Part shown: piece after piece, positions 16,826 to 25,662 of the stretch
Layout: the number at the start of each line of letters is the position of its first letter
How positions within the stretch are numbered: the stretch's first letter is position 1
Origin: Marinobacter salinexigens
GTDB lineage: Bacteria > Pseudomonadota > Gammaproteobacteria > Pseudomonadales > Oleiphilaceae
DNA: 64,000 nt
Assembly: GCF_008370345.1 (NCBI RefSeq)
Contig: NZ_VTUU01000001.1
Location: 668,223 to 732,222, forward strand
Direction: 5' to 3'
Translations under genes and position numbers: made by a program
Notes under the pieces: generated by a model
The model's database searches: none
Told to the model about the DNA's origin: nothing
The model's input: only the letters and a program-made list of their open reading frames with translations

Positions 16826-18487
16826 GTGAGACAGGTCGTTGTAGCTATGGGGCGCAGCGCAGTGTGCGCGTGCCTTTGTCTGGCATTATCTGGCGTACAG
16901 GCAGCAGAACAGGTTGGGGATGTTCTTCGGGAACTGGAAACCAAACCTCTTTCGCCTCCCCCGGAGCCACCCGTCGGAACACCGTCGATAGAACTGCCCG
17001 AAGACAGCGAACAGCAGGCCGGTTCAGCCACCGTTACCCTCGAGGGTTTCCGTTTCAACGGCAACACCGCTTTCAGCAGTGACGAACTGGCCGCTCTGTT
17101 ATCCGACGACACCGGCGTAGAACTCTCCCTCTCAGATCTCTATGGAGCCGCCAGCCGGATCACCGCCTATTACCGCGAACATGGCTGGTTGCTGGCCCGG
17201 GCGGTCCTGCCGCCGCAGGACATCACCGAAGGCGTTCTGACCATTCAGGTGGTTGAAGGCCGCTACGGCGAGATCCGCCTGAACAACAACAGCCAGGTGC
17301 TAGGCACCGTGACGCAGCGGGCTACCAGAAGTCTGGCAAGCGGAGACGGGGTAAAAATCGGCGCACTGGAAAACGCCCTGATGAACCTCGACGCTCTGCC
17401 GGGCACCCGGGTCGGGTCACGGCTCTCAGCCGGATCAGAACCCGGAACCAGCGACGTGGACGTAACCGTCAGCGAAGGGGATCGGGTGACCGGCAACCTG
17501 GCCATCGACAATTACGGCAACACCTACAACGGTGCCTATCGTCTCAGCGGTGGCGTCAACATCGCCAACCCCCTGTCACTGGGTGATTCCCTGGGCTTCC
17601 AGGGGCTGGTGAGCGATGAAGGACAAGCCTATATCCGAAGCCAGTATGACCTGCCGGTTGGCCCCTGGAATACCCGCCTGGGCACCGCCGTTTCGTGGCT
17701 GCAATACCGCCTTGGGGATGACTTTGAAGACCTGAACGCCGAAGGCAACGCTGCCACCGCCAGCGTGTTCGTTGATCAGAACTGGTGGCGCCAGCGCGCC
17801 TGGGGCCTCTCCAGCCGGTTAACCTTCCAGTACAGGGATCTGGAAGACGAACAACTGGGACTGGTCAGCGAGAAAACCCTGAACAGCCTGACCCTTGATG
17901 TAATTAACGGCTACTGGCGGGATAGCGTGCTCGCCGGCAGCTCCAACAGCGTCCGGCTGAACTGGACGTTTGGCGATCTCCGCCTGGACAGCCCCTTCGC
18001 AGAGGCCTCGGATGTATACGGAACAGAAGGCACCTACCACAAAGTCAGCCTGGCGCTGTTGCGCCAGCAATGGCTGGCGGCCAAATGGCTTCTGCAGATT
18101 GATGCCCGGGCGCAGAAGGCCGGCGGCAATCTGGATTCCATCGAAAAGTTCAGCCTGGGCGGTGCCTATGGTGTGCGGGCTTTCCCTCAGGGAGAGACCT
18201 CCGGTGACGAAGGCTGGCTGCTCAGTACCGAGGTTCGCCATATCTTCAATCCCAAGTGGCAGGCCGGGGTGTTCATGGACCTTGGTGGCGTCAAGTACAA
18301 CGACAAACCCCTGCCCACCGGCGACATCCACCGAAACCTCTCAGGTGCCGGTGTCTCCGCCTACTGGTTCCCGGACCCGCAGTGGCGGGTAAGCGCCAGT
18401 GCCGCCACCTCGCTGGATACCGAAGAAGCCGTGAGTGATGACCCGAAAGACGTCTACGTGTGGGGGCAGGTGCAATGGACATTCTAA
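16826..18487 (+). CDS. TpsB outer-membrane transporter (ShlB/FhaC family)
   Basis: 553 residues. The signal peptide runs to about residue 26 (SGVQA). It is followed by a proline-rich linker, a POTRA_2 domain (VTLEGFRFNGNTAFSSDELAALLSD), a ShlB-type POTRA (EGVLTIQVVEGRYGEIRLNN) and a C-terminal 16-strand barrel with VRAFPQGETSGDEGWLLSTEVRH, the conserved GxRG/F-type region of TpsB pores, ending in a terminal Phe. It translocates the TpsA encoded directly downstream across the outer membrane. The GTG start is supported by an AGGGATA stretch; an ATG at 16847 would shorten the signal peptide. Confidence 0.93.
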   Translation: MRQVVVAMGRSAVCACLCLALSGVQAAEQVGDVLRELETKPLSPPPEPPVGTPSIELPEDSEQQAGSATVTLEGFRFNGNTAFSSDELAALLSDDTGVELSLSDLYGAASRITAYYREHGWLLARAVLPPQDITEGVLTIQVVEGRYGEIRLNNNSQVLGTVTQRATRSLASGDGVKIGALENALMNLDALPGTRVGSRLSAGSEPGTSDVDVTVSEGDRVTGNLAIDNYGNTYNGAYRLSGGVNIANPLSLGDSLGFQGLVSDEGQAYIRSQYDLPVGPWNTRLGTAVSWLQYRLGDDFEDLNAEGNAATASVFVDQNWWRQRAWGLSSRLTFQYRDLEDEQLGLVSEKTLNSLTLDVINGYWRDSVLAGSSNSVRLNWTFGDLRLDSPFAEASDVYGTEGTYHKVSLALLRQQWLAAKWLLQIDARAQKAGGNLDSIEKFSLGGAYGVRAFPQGETSGDEGWLLSTEVRHIFNPKWQAGVFMDLGGVKYNDKPLPTGDIHRNLSGAGVSAYWFPDPQWRVSASAATSLDTEEAVSDDPKDVYVWGQVQWTF

Positions 18488-18519
18488 GGAAAGGCGCAAA
18501 AAAAGCAGGAGACACACCG

Positions 18520-21500
18520 ATGAAAGCCACCAACAGAACCGTATTCACCCGCTCTGCACTGGCCGTTGCGGTCAGCCTGGCGTCGGCGTCTTCTTTCGGG
18601 GCTGATCTGCCAACCGGCGGCACCATAACCTCGGGCGCCGGCGCCATCAGCCAGAGCGGCGATACCCTCACCGTTCAGCAGGACAGCTCCCGGCTGATTT
18701 CCAACTGGCAGAGCTTCAACATCGGTTCCGGGCATACCGTCAATTTTCAGCAGCCAGACAACCAGGCCGTGGCCCTGAACCGGGTAATCGGTGAAGACGC
18801 CTCTGCCATCTTTGGCAACCTGAACGCCAACGGCAAAGTCTTCCTGATCAACCCCAACGGCGTTCTGTTCGGCCAGGGGGCGAGTGTGAACGTGGGCAGC
18901 CTGGTGGCGTCCACCCTGAACCTCAGTGACGACGATTTCCTCAACGAACGCTACACCCTGCGCGGAGACGGCGACAACGCCGCCGTTATCAACCGTGGCC
19001 ATATCCAGGCCGATAACGGGGCCGTGGCCCTGCTCGGTGGCCATGTGAGCAACCAGGGGGTGATCCAGGCCAACATGGGCAGCGTTGCTCTGGCGGCGGG
19101 CAATCAGGTGACCCTGGATTTTGCCGGCGACGGCCTGCTGGAAGTCACCGTTGACGAGAGCACCATTGATGCCCTTGTCGAAAACAAAGAACTGATCCGG
19201 GCCAATGGCGGCCAGGTGCTGATGACCACGAAGGCAACCGACGCTGTTCTGGAAACCGTGGTCAACAACGAGGGCGTGATAGAAGCACAGACGCTCCAGA
19301 ACCAGGAGGGTCGGATTCTGCTGCTGGGCGGATTTGACGGCGGCACTGTGAAGGTGGCAGGCACCCTCGATGCCTCAGCCCCGGCAGCCCTGAACACCGG
19401 GGGAGGTGATGGCGGCTTTATCGACACCTCCGGTGCCCATGTGGACGTTGCCGACGGCACTGTGGTGAACACGCTGGCGGCGAATGGCCAAACCGGCGAG
19501 TGGTTGATTGACCCCACCGATATTGTGATTGATCCGGGCAGCGCGGTCCTTGATAACCTTGATACCACCGACGTCACGCTGGATACGGCGAGCGCCGGCT
19601 CTGATCCGGGCAATATTACCGTCAATACAGACATCAACTGGAGCGCCGGAACCACCCTGACCCTGAACGCCGACAACATAGCCATCAACGGCGATGTCAG
19701 CGGGGCAATCGGTAAACTGGTTCTGAACGCCGCCGGGGATATTGATGTGACCGGTTCCGTTAACCTCGGTGTGTTGGATCTGATCAGCGGCAACTGGGCT
19801 CAGGTAGGCGCCAGCCTGGCGTCCTTCAGCGTTAACGATTTCCGCCTGAAAGAAGACACCGCCACCTTCCTGCGGGTGCTCGCGGGCGATGGCACCACTA
19901 ATCCCTACCAGATCTTCGACGTGTACGGCCTGCAGGGCATGGAATCCCAAAGTTTGCTGGGCAGTGATTTTGTTCTGGCCAACGATATTGATGCCAGCGG
20001 CACCGTGAACTGGCACGCCGGGGCGGGGTTTGATCCGATTGGGATTAGTGGGCAGAGATTTACCGGCGATTTTAATGGTCAGGGCTATATCATCGATGGT
20101 TTGTCCATTCAGCGACCCACTGAGAGTCTAGTTGGGCTGTTTGGAACCACCAATGGTGCCAGGCTGCGGAATGTCGGGTTATCCGATGTTAGTCTTGTAG
20201 GGTATATCGGCGTTGGTTCGTTAGTGGGTTATGCTGCCGACACTTCCATCGAGAACAGCTTTGCGAGCAATGGCCAGGTAATCGCTCAGTTTCAAGCTGC
20301 TGGCGGACTGATCGGGAGCGGAAGTGGGGGCGGTCTTCAAAACAGCTACGCGGATGTGGCGGTGCGAGCAGAGGCAAATGGCACCTTCTCCGGCGTGGCC
20401 GGTGGGCTACTCGGTAGCGGCTCGACCAATATCAGCAACAGCTATGCCAGCGGCGATGTGAGTAGCCCGGGATCCGAGGTGGGCGGTCTGGTGGGACAGT
20501 ATAATGGCGCTGGCATCATTAGCGATAGTTATGCCACGGGCCAGGTAAGCGGCAGTAGCGCCGTCGGCGGTGTTGTCGGTTCTATGCTTGACTCGGCTTC
20601 ACTGAGTCAGGTGTTCTGGAATCAGGAGGCTAACCCCGGCCTCAATGGCGTGGGCAGCGATGCTGCGGCAACCGGCGTAGCAGGTAAAACCCTGACGGAA
20701 CTGCAAACCCTGGCCACCTTCACCGGCGCAGGCTGGGATATCGATGCCGAGGGCGGTACTGGCAGTGTCTGGCGGATCTATGATGGCTACACCACGCCAC
20801 TGCTCCGGGGCTTCCTGACCGCTCTGGAAGTACTGCCCGACTACGATGGCAGCGGCACCCATCAGAACAACATTGCCGGAGTGGATAGAACCGAATGGGA
20901 TGCTGCCGATGCCAGCCACCTGTTTGGCACGCCGGGTAGCGGTGATCAATTAACACTGGCTGGCAGTGATACCGCCGGTGAATTCCTGGCCTATTCCGAT
21001 GCAACAGCCAACCTGTACTCGGATCAGCAGGGTTATGATCTGATCACAACCCGAACAATCGTTGACAACAACGTGACCAATGCCGGCGATATCGCCCTGA
21101 CCAATGGCGTTAGCTGGGATTCCGGCACGCTCAGAATCGACACCACCGGCACCATCACCAGCATCGGCGCCATCGACGGTGGCACCGGCAGCGTGTTCGA
21201 CCTGATCAGCGGCAGCTGGACCCAGGTGGGCGCCAGCCTGCCTTCCTTCAGCGTCAACGATTTCCGTGTCAAAGAAGACACTGCCACCTTCCTGCGGGCG
21301 CTCGCGGGCAATGGCACCGGGGCTGATCCCTATCAGATCTTCGACGTGTACGGCCTGCAAGGGATGGAATCCCGCAGCTTGCTGAACAGTGATTTTGTTC
21401 TGGCCAACGATATTGATGCCAGCGGCACCGTGAACTGGCATGCCGGGGCGGGTTTTGATCCGATTGGTACTTGGGTTTCGGGGTGCAGTGGGACTTGCTT

Positions 21501-23826
21501 CGCGGGCAGTTTTGATGGCCAGGGGCATGAGACCCGTGGGCTGACTATCGACCGTAGTGGGCAGAGTTATATTGGTCTGTTTGGTACCACAGCCGCCTCG
21601 GCCACCGTGGCGAACGTGGGCCTGGTGGACAGCTCAATCACCGGGTACCAACAGGTTGGAGGGCTGGCAGGTAGCAACCTGGGCAGTATCCGCCAAAGTT
21701 ATGTCAGCGGCACGGGAAGCGTCAGCGGCGAGAGTTATGTCGGTGGCCTGGTAGGGGCGAATAGTGGTGTTAATGGCGCCTCGCCCGAAATTCGTGAAAG
21801 CTACGCCACGGTCGCCGTGACCGGGTCGGGTTCTGATGTTGGCGGCCTGGTCGGCTACAACAGGCACACGGTCAGTCAGAGCTACGCCACGGGGGCGGTT
21901 TCTGGGGGAAGGTACGTCGGAGGCGTAATAGGCAGCAACGATTCGGGCACGGTCAGCCAGAGCTACGCCACGGGGGAGGTTTCTGGGAGTTCTTATGTTG
22001 GCGGCCTGATCGGCTACAAATTCGAAGGCACAGTCACCGGCAACTTCTTCGCCACCACGGATGCGAGTGGCAACCCCATCAATGCTGGTTTGTCTGGAAT
22101 TGGGCACGATTACGATACGTTTGGCGGCTCAAACATCGGAGCAGCCCCCAAAACGCTGGCCGAGCTGCAAACCCTCACCACCTTCACCGCTGAGGGCTGG
22201 GATATCGATTCCGAGGGTGGCACTGGCAGTGTCTGGCGGATCTACGAAGGTAACACCACACCGTTGCTGCGGGCGTTTTTGACCGAGCTGACCGTAGAAG
22301 CCACGGATACCACCTACAACGGCACCTACCAGAACGCACTCTGGAATATAGTCGGGTCTTACGATGCAAACCAGGTACTGGGCCAGATTGCCGGAGGTGG
22401 TCAGGATGCCGGCTCCTACAGCGTCGATATGTCAGGGCTGTATTCGACCCAGCAGGGCTATGATCTGGTTGCGGACAGTAATTTTGTCATCAACAAAGCC
22501 GCTGCCACCGTGACTGCCAACAGCGATACGGTCACCTACAACGGCACGGGTCAGAGCGTCACCGGCTTCACCGCCACCGGTTTGGTGAACGGTGAAGATG
22601 AGAGCGTGCTCAGCGGTGTCATCACCAGCGGCGGCAGCGGCACCAATGCGGGGAGCTACACTCATACCGCGTCCGGCACCGATGGTAACTACACCCTGAC
22701 CTTTGTGGACGGTGCCCTGACCATCGACAAGGCCGCCGCCACGGTGACCGCCAATAGCGATACGGTTACCTACAACGGTACCAGTCAGAGCGTGACGGGC
22801 TTCACCGCCACCGGTCTGGTGAACGGTGAGGATGAAAGTGTGCTCAGTGGCGTGACCACCAGTGGTGGCACCGGCACCAACGCGGGTAGCTACACCCACA
22901 CTGCGTCCGGGTCCGATGGCAACTACATCCTCACCTTTGTGGACGGTGCGTTGACCATTGATAAGGCCAATGCCACGGTGACGGCGAATAGTGATACGGT
23001 CACCTACAATGGCACCAGTCAGAGCGTCACTGGCTTCACCGCCACCGGCCTGGTGAACGGCGAGGATGAAAGCGTCCTCAGCGGCGTGACCTCCAGTGGC
23101 GGCACTGGCACCAATGCGGGTGAGTACACCCACAGTGCATCCGGCACTGCTGACAACTATGAGCTGACCTTTGTGGACGGTGAACTGATCATTGATCCGG
23201 CCAGCATTCAGGTATCCACAACGGATGTGAACCGGGTCTATGACGGCACCACGAATGCCGACGGTACTGCCGTTCTGGTCGGCGGCACTCTGTTCGGTAC
23301 GGATACTCTTAGTGGTGCTGACTTTGCCTTCGATGATGCCAACGCGGGCACCGTAAAAGCGGTAACCGTTGATAATGTGACGGTTACTGATGGCAATGGC
23401 GGTAACAACTATGTGGTCAGCACCGTGAATGGCACAGGCAGCATTGGTAAACGGGTGTTAACCGCTGAGGTCACCGCTCAGAACAAGGTGTTTGACGGTA
23501 CTCACAACGTTACCCTGAGCGGCCTGCTGAACGGCCTGGTCACGGGTGATGATGTGTCGCTGATCCTTGACGGGTTTTTTGCCAGCTCCCTGGCGGGCGA
23601 CGATGTGCCGGTGTCATTCACAGCGCTGCTCGCAGGGTTGGATGCCCAAAACTATGAACTGATCCTGCCGGCTGCCGTTAACGCGGATATCCTCGAGTTC
23701 CGATCTTCGGAGGCCTATCAGTCAGCGATGGTCAGCCGACCTTCAGAGGAGCGCCGGCTCTCGCTGCCCGAGGAGCCTGAGTTCGTGTTGCAGATTGATG
23801 AGGATGCGCTGCGTATGTCCCGGTAA
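18520..23826 (+). CDS. TpsA filamentous haemagglutinin-like exoprotein
   Basis: 1768 residues from the ATG at 18520 (CAGGAGA ahead). It has a signal peptide to ~residue 28 and a TPS haemagglutination domain with the NPNG motif at 111-114 (LINPNGVLFGQGASVNVGSLVAST). The central region holds a duplicated unit with GLUG-type repeats (VGGLVGYN..., SQSYATGAVSG). Near the C-terminus are three tandem 78-residue MBG-like repeats followed by YDG-type domains (VNRVYDGTTNADG, NKVFDGTHNVTLSG). It is secreted by the upstream TpsB; the genes are 32 bases apart. Role inferred: surface adhesin or biofilm factor. There is no C-terminal toxin domain, so it is not a contact-dependent inhibition protein. Confidence 0.93.
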   Translation: MKATNRTVFTRSALAVAVSLASASSFGADLPTGGTITSGAGAISQSGDTLTVQQDSSRLISNWQSFNIGSGHTVNFQQPDNQAVALNRVIGEDASAIFGNLNANGKVFLINPNGVLFGQGASVNVGSLVASTLNLSDDDFLNERYTLRGDGDNAAVINRGHIQADNGAVALLGGHVSNQGVIQANMGSVALAAGNQVTLDFAGDGLLEVTVDESTIDALVENKELIRANGGQVLMTTKATDAVLETVVNNEGVIEAQTLQNQEGRILLLGGFDGGTVKVAGTLDASAPAALNTGGGDGGFIDTSGAHVDVADGTVVNTLAANGQTGEWLIDPTDIVIDPGSAVLDNLDTTDVTLDTASAGSDPGNITVNTDINWSAGTTLTLNADNIAINGDVSGAIGKLVLNAAGDIDVTGSVNLGVLDLISGNWAQVGASLASFSVNDFRLKEDTATFLRVLAGDGTTNPYQIFDVYGLQGMESQSLLGSDFVLANDIDASGTVNWHAGAGFDPIGISGQRFTGDFNGQGYIIDGLSIQRPTESLVGLFGTTNGARLRNVGLSDVSLVGYIGVGSLVGYAADTSIENSFASNGQVIAQFQAAGGLIGSGSGGGLQNSYADVAVRAEANGTFSGVAGGLLGSGSTNISNSYASGDVSSPGSEVGGLVGQYNGAGIISDSYATGQVSGSSAVGGVVGSMLDSASLSQVFWNQEANPGLNGVGSDAAATGVAGKTLTELQTLATFTGAGWDIDAEGGTGSVWRIYDGYTTPLLRGFLTALEVLPDYDGSGTHQNNIAGVDRTEWDAADASHLFGTPGSGDQLTLAGSDTAGEFLAYSDATANLYSDQQGYDLITTRTIVDNNVTNAGDIALTNGVSWDSGTLRIDTTGTITSIGAIDGGTGSVFDLISGSWTQVGASLPSFSVNDFRVKEDTATFLRALAGNGTGADPYQIFDVYGLQGMESRSLLNSDFVLANDIDASGTVNWHAGAGFDPIGTWVSGCSGTCFAGSFDGQGHETRGLTIDRSGQSYIGLFGTTAASATVANVGLVDSSITGYQQVGGLAGSNLGSIRQSYVSGTGSVSGESYVGGLVGANSGVNGASPEIRESYATVAVTGSGSDVGGLVGYNRHTVSQSYATGAVSGGRYVGGVIGSNDSGTVSQSYATGEVSGSSYVGGLIGYKFEGTVTGNFFATTDASGNPINAGLSGIGHDYDTFGGSNIGAAPKTLAELQTLTTFTAEGWDIDSEGGTGSVWRIYEGNTTPLLRAFLTELTVEATDTTYNGTYQNALWNIVGSYDANQVLGQIAGGGQDAGSYSVDMSGLYSTQQGYDLVADSNFVINKAAATVTANSDTVTYNGTGQSVTGFTATGLVNGEDESVLSGVITSGGSGTNAGSYTHTASGTDGNYTLTFVDGALTIDKAAATVTANSDTVTYNGTSQSVTGFTATGLVNGEDESVLSGVTTSGGTGTNAGSYTHTASGSDGNYILTFVDGALTIDKANATVTANSDTVTYNGTSQSVTGFTATGLVNGEDESVLSGVTSSGGTGTNAGEYTHSASGTADNYELTFVDGELIIDPASIQVSTTDVNRVYDGTTNADGTAVLVGGTLFGTDTLSGADFAFDDANAGTVKAVTVDNVTVTDGNGGNNYVVSTVNGTGSIGKRVLTAEVTAQNKVFDGTHNVTLSGLLNGLVTGDDVSLILDGFFASSLAGDDVPVSFTALLAGLDAQNYELILPAAVNADILEFRSSEAYQSAMVSRPSEERRLSLPEEPEFVLQIDEDALRMSR
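19771..22290 (+). repeat. Duplicated ~1.4 kb unit within tpsA
   Basis: The segment from 19771 to 20043 recurs at 21193-21468 (LISGxW.QVGASL.SFSVNDFR.KEDTATFLR; ANDIDASGTVNWHAGAGFDPIG). The segment near 20695 recurs near 22156 (ELQTL.TFT..GWDID.EGGTGSVWRIY). Between these conserved edges the GLUG repeats differ in number. This is an ancient in-frame duplication with divergent centres. Confidence 0.85.
22498..23199 (+). repeat. Three tandem 234-bp (78-residue) MBG-like repeats in tpsA
   Basis: Repeat units are 22498-22731, 22732-22965 and 22966-23199, exactly 234 bases each and in frame. Each encodes ATVTANSDTVTYNG, SVTGFTATGLVNGEDES and YTLTFVDGALTIDKA-type sequence. High DNA similarity makes copy-number change by recombination possible. 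Confidence 0.92.
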
Positions 23827-23892
23827 GATCGAAGCGGCCACCCATCGGATCGTGATAGCCTTCTCACTGGCCAACCAGAGAGAAAGGTACCC

Positions 23893-24396
23893 ATGTCCGA
23901 TAAAACCAGTAAGCCAGTGTCCGCCTCAGCGATCGAAAAGCACGTGTACAAGGTATTCCCCAACGATATGAATGCTCATAACACGGTATTCGGGGGAATG
24001 ATCATGGCCAAGTGTGATCGCCTGGCGCTGGTGGTGGCTGAGCGGCATTCCGCCCATGTGTGCGTGACCGCCTCGGTAGACTCCATCCACTTCCGTGCGC
24101 CGGCGAAAGGCAACGATACCCTGTTGTTCAGCCTGTCTCTGAACCGGAGTTGGGGCTCATCCATGGAGATCGGGGCAAAGGTGGAGGCGGAGAACAGTTA
24201 TACGGGGGAAACCCGTCATATCCTGTCGGCCTTCTTCACTTTTGTGGCATTGGATGAAAACGACCGGCCTGTTGATGTGCCGGAAGCCATTCCAGGGACT
24301 GAAGAACAAAAACGCCGTTATGAGAATGCCGAAATCCGCCGGGAAGGCCGGCTGAAAACACGGAAACAGCTGCTGCGTGCGGCGGACAAGTCCTGA
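23893..24396 (+). CDS. Acyl-CoA thioesterase (hotdog fold, YciA/ACOT family)
   Basis: 167 residues. The hotdog-fold acyl-CoA hydrolase core is clear: PNDMNAHNTVFGGMIMAKCDRLALVVAERHS (catalytic Asn/His region and the helix), VTASVDSIHFRAPAKGNDTL and GSSMEIGAKVEAENSYTGE. It hydrolyses acyl-CoA to free acid and CoA; chain-length preference is unknown. AGAGAAAGG precedes the start. It may share a transcript with the EfpL gene 72 bases downstream. Confidence 0.88.
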   Translation: MSDKTSKPVSASAIEKHVYKVFPNDMNAHNTVFGGMIMAKCDRLALVVAERHSAHVCVTASVDSIHFRAPAKGNDTLLFSLSLNRSWGSSMEIGAKVEAENSYTGETRHILSAFFTFVALDENDRPVDVPEAIPGTEEQKRRYENAEIRREGRLKTRKQLLRAADKS

Positions 24397-24468
24397 GCCT
24401 GGCTCTCGCCAAGCGCCCCGAGTCGTGGTAAATAAGCAGCCCCAAGATCAAAATTTCGGAGTTATCCA

Positions 24469-25035
24469 ATGCCAAAAGCGAGTGAGATCAAAAAGAACCA
24501 GGCGGTTGAATATCAGGGCCGGGTCTATTTCGTTAAGGATATCGAACGTTCCGTACCCCAGGGCCGTGCCGGTGGCAGTCTCTATCGCATGCGCATGTAC
24601 GACGTGGTGACCAATCAAAAGCTGGATGAGACCTTCAAGGACTCTGACATGCTGAACCTGGCCGATCTGGTGCGCCGCCCTGCGACCTTCTCCTACGCAG
24701 ACGGCGATGAGTATGTGTTCATGGACGCAGAGGACTACACCCAGTACATGCTCAATAAAAGCGCTATCGAAGATGAGCTGCTGTTCATCGCAGAAGACAC
24801 TGAGAATCTGATGGTGGTTCTGGTCAGCGATTCTCCGGTCGGTCTGGACCTGCCGCCTACCGTTGAGCTGGTTATCGAAGAAACCGATCCTTCTATCAAG
24901 GGCGGTTCCGCAACGGCGAGAACCAAGCCGGCACGACTGACCACTGGCCTCGTCGTTCAGGTGCCTGAGCACATTTCCACCGGTGACCGCATCAAGATCA
25001 ACGTGGAAGAGCGCAAGTTCCTCAGCCGGGCCTGA
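24469..25035 (+). CDS. yeiP: Elongation factor P-like protein YeiP (EfpL)
   Basis: 188 residues with three OB/KOW-type domains. It aligns closely with E. coli YeiP from memory: [67 protein letters not shown] and a conserved C-terminus. The tip loop ([15 protein letters not shown]) carries the Arg-containing YeiP-type loop, not the EF-P loop with its modifiable Lys. It helps ribosomes through stalling motifs. Confidence 0.93.
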   Translation: MPKASEIKKNQAVEYQGRVYFVKDIERSVPQGRAGGSLYRMRMYDVVTNQKLDETFKDSDMLNLADLVRRPATFSYADGDEYVFMDAEDYTQYMLNKSAIEDELLFIAEDTENLMVVLVSDSPVGLDLPPTVELVIEETDPSIKGGSATARTKPARLTTGLVVQVPEHISTGDRIKINVEERKFLSRA

Positions 25036-25060
25036 TTCCCGGCTTCGCCGTGGGGGAGCT

Positions 25061-25516
25061 TTATGCCTCCCGCGGCGCCATCTTCAGAAAAATCCCCAGA
25101 GCTGTCAGCAACATTGCCGTACTCGCGATGATTGCGACCGGGTAGTACAAATTGCCCGCCAGATCCAGCTGGCTGTACTTGATGATCATGATCAGTCCTT
25201 CCAGCGACATGGCAACGCAGACGGTGCCAATGAATCTCGGCAAGGTTCGTCTCAGCATGGTCACCACATCGTGGGACTCTGATCGCCCGCTGTACTCCGA
25301 GCGAATTACCATGGCCAGTTCGTAAACGGCCAGAGCAATCACGCTGCCATTTACCCCCTTGATCAACGCCTGCATCAGTTGCTCGCCGTCTCTCAGCTGC
25401 CCGATGACCTCAACAACGGTGGTAAACACCAGGCTGAACGCCAGCACGAAGAACACCAGCGAAAACAGTCGGGCGAACATGGCTCGTACCGGAATGGATT
25501 TGATTAGGTCTCGCAT
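25061..25516 (-). CDS. Small inner-membrane protein, unknown function
   Basis: 151 residues with four hydrophobic segments (LFSLVFFVLAFSLVFTTVVEVIG; NGSVIALAVYELAMVI; FIGTVCVAMSLEGLIMII; YYPVAIIASTAMLLTALGIFL). The pattern, with charged loops between helices 2 and 3, recalls small four-helix proteins such as PsiE, but similarity is too weak to name it. It ends convergently 25 bases from the EfpL gene. Confidence 0.7.
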   Translation of the reverse strand: MRDLIKSIPVRAMFARLFSLVFFVLAFSLVFTTVVEVIGQLRDGEQLMQALIKGVNGSVIALAVYELAMVIRSEYSGRSESHDVVTMLRRTLPRFIGTVCVAMSLEGLIMIIKYSQLDLAGNLYYPVAIIASTAMLLTALGIFLKMAPREA

Positions 25517-25616
25517 CGGGGTGTGTCCCTTGAGTCGCTGAAATGTCTGGAGACACAGGCTACAGGGAGCAGGGATGGTATGCGCTTACGGCTTGCTCAT
25601 GGTCTGGTAATAAACT

Positions 25617-25648
25617 CCGCTCGCCAGCCCTCGGGGTGTGGCGAGCGG
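25617..25648 (-). terminator. Stem-loop after the monooxygenase gene
   Basis: Arms 25617-25626 and 25639-25648 (CCGCTCGCCA and its exact complement) pair over ten bases around a 12-base loop. It lies 15 bases beyond the monooxygenase stop on the minus strand. The following T-run is weak (AGTTTATTA), so it may act as a terminator or only as a 3'-end stabilising hairpin. Confidence 0.55.
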
Positions 25649-25662
25649 AAAAGCGGAGCAGT

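Noticed and set aside
18520-23826. Contact-dependent inhibition (CdiA) system
   Set aside because: There is no VENN-type motif or C-terminal toxin region, and no small immunity gene follows; the next gene is a thioesterase.
25036-25082. GC-rich imperfect hairpin between the convergent EfpL and small membrane protein genes
   Set aside because: Pairing is imperfect with no T-run, and part of it lies in the coding end of the membrane protein.
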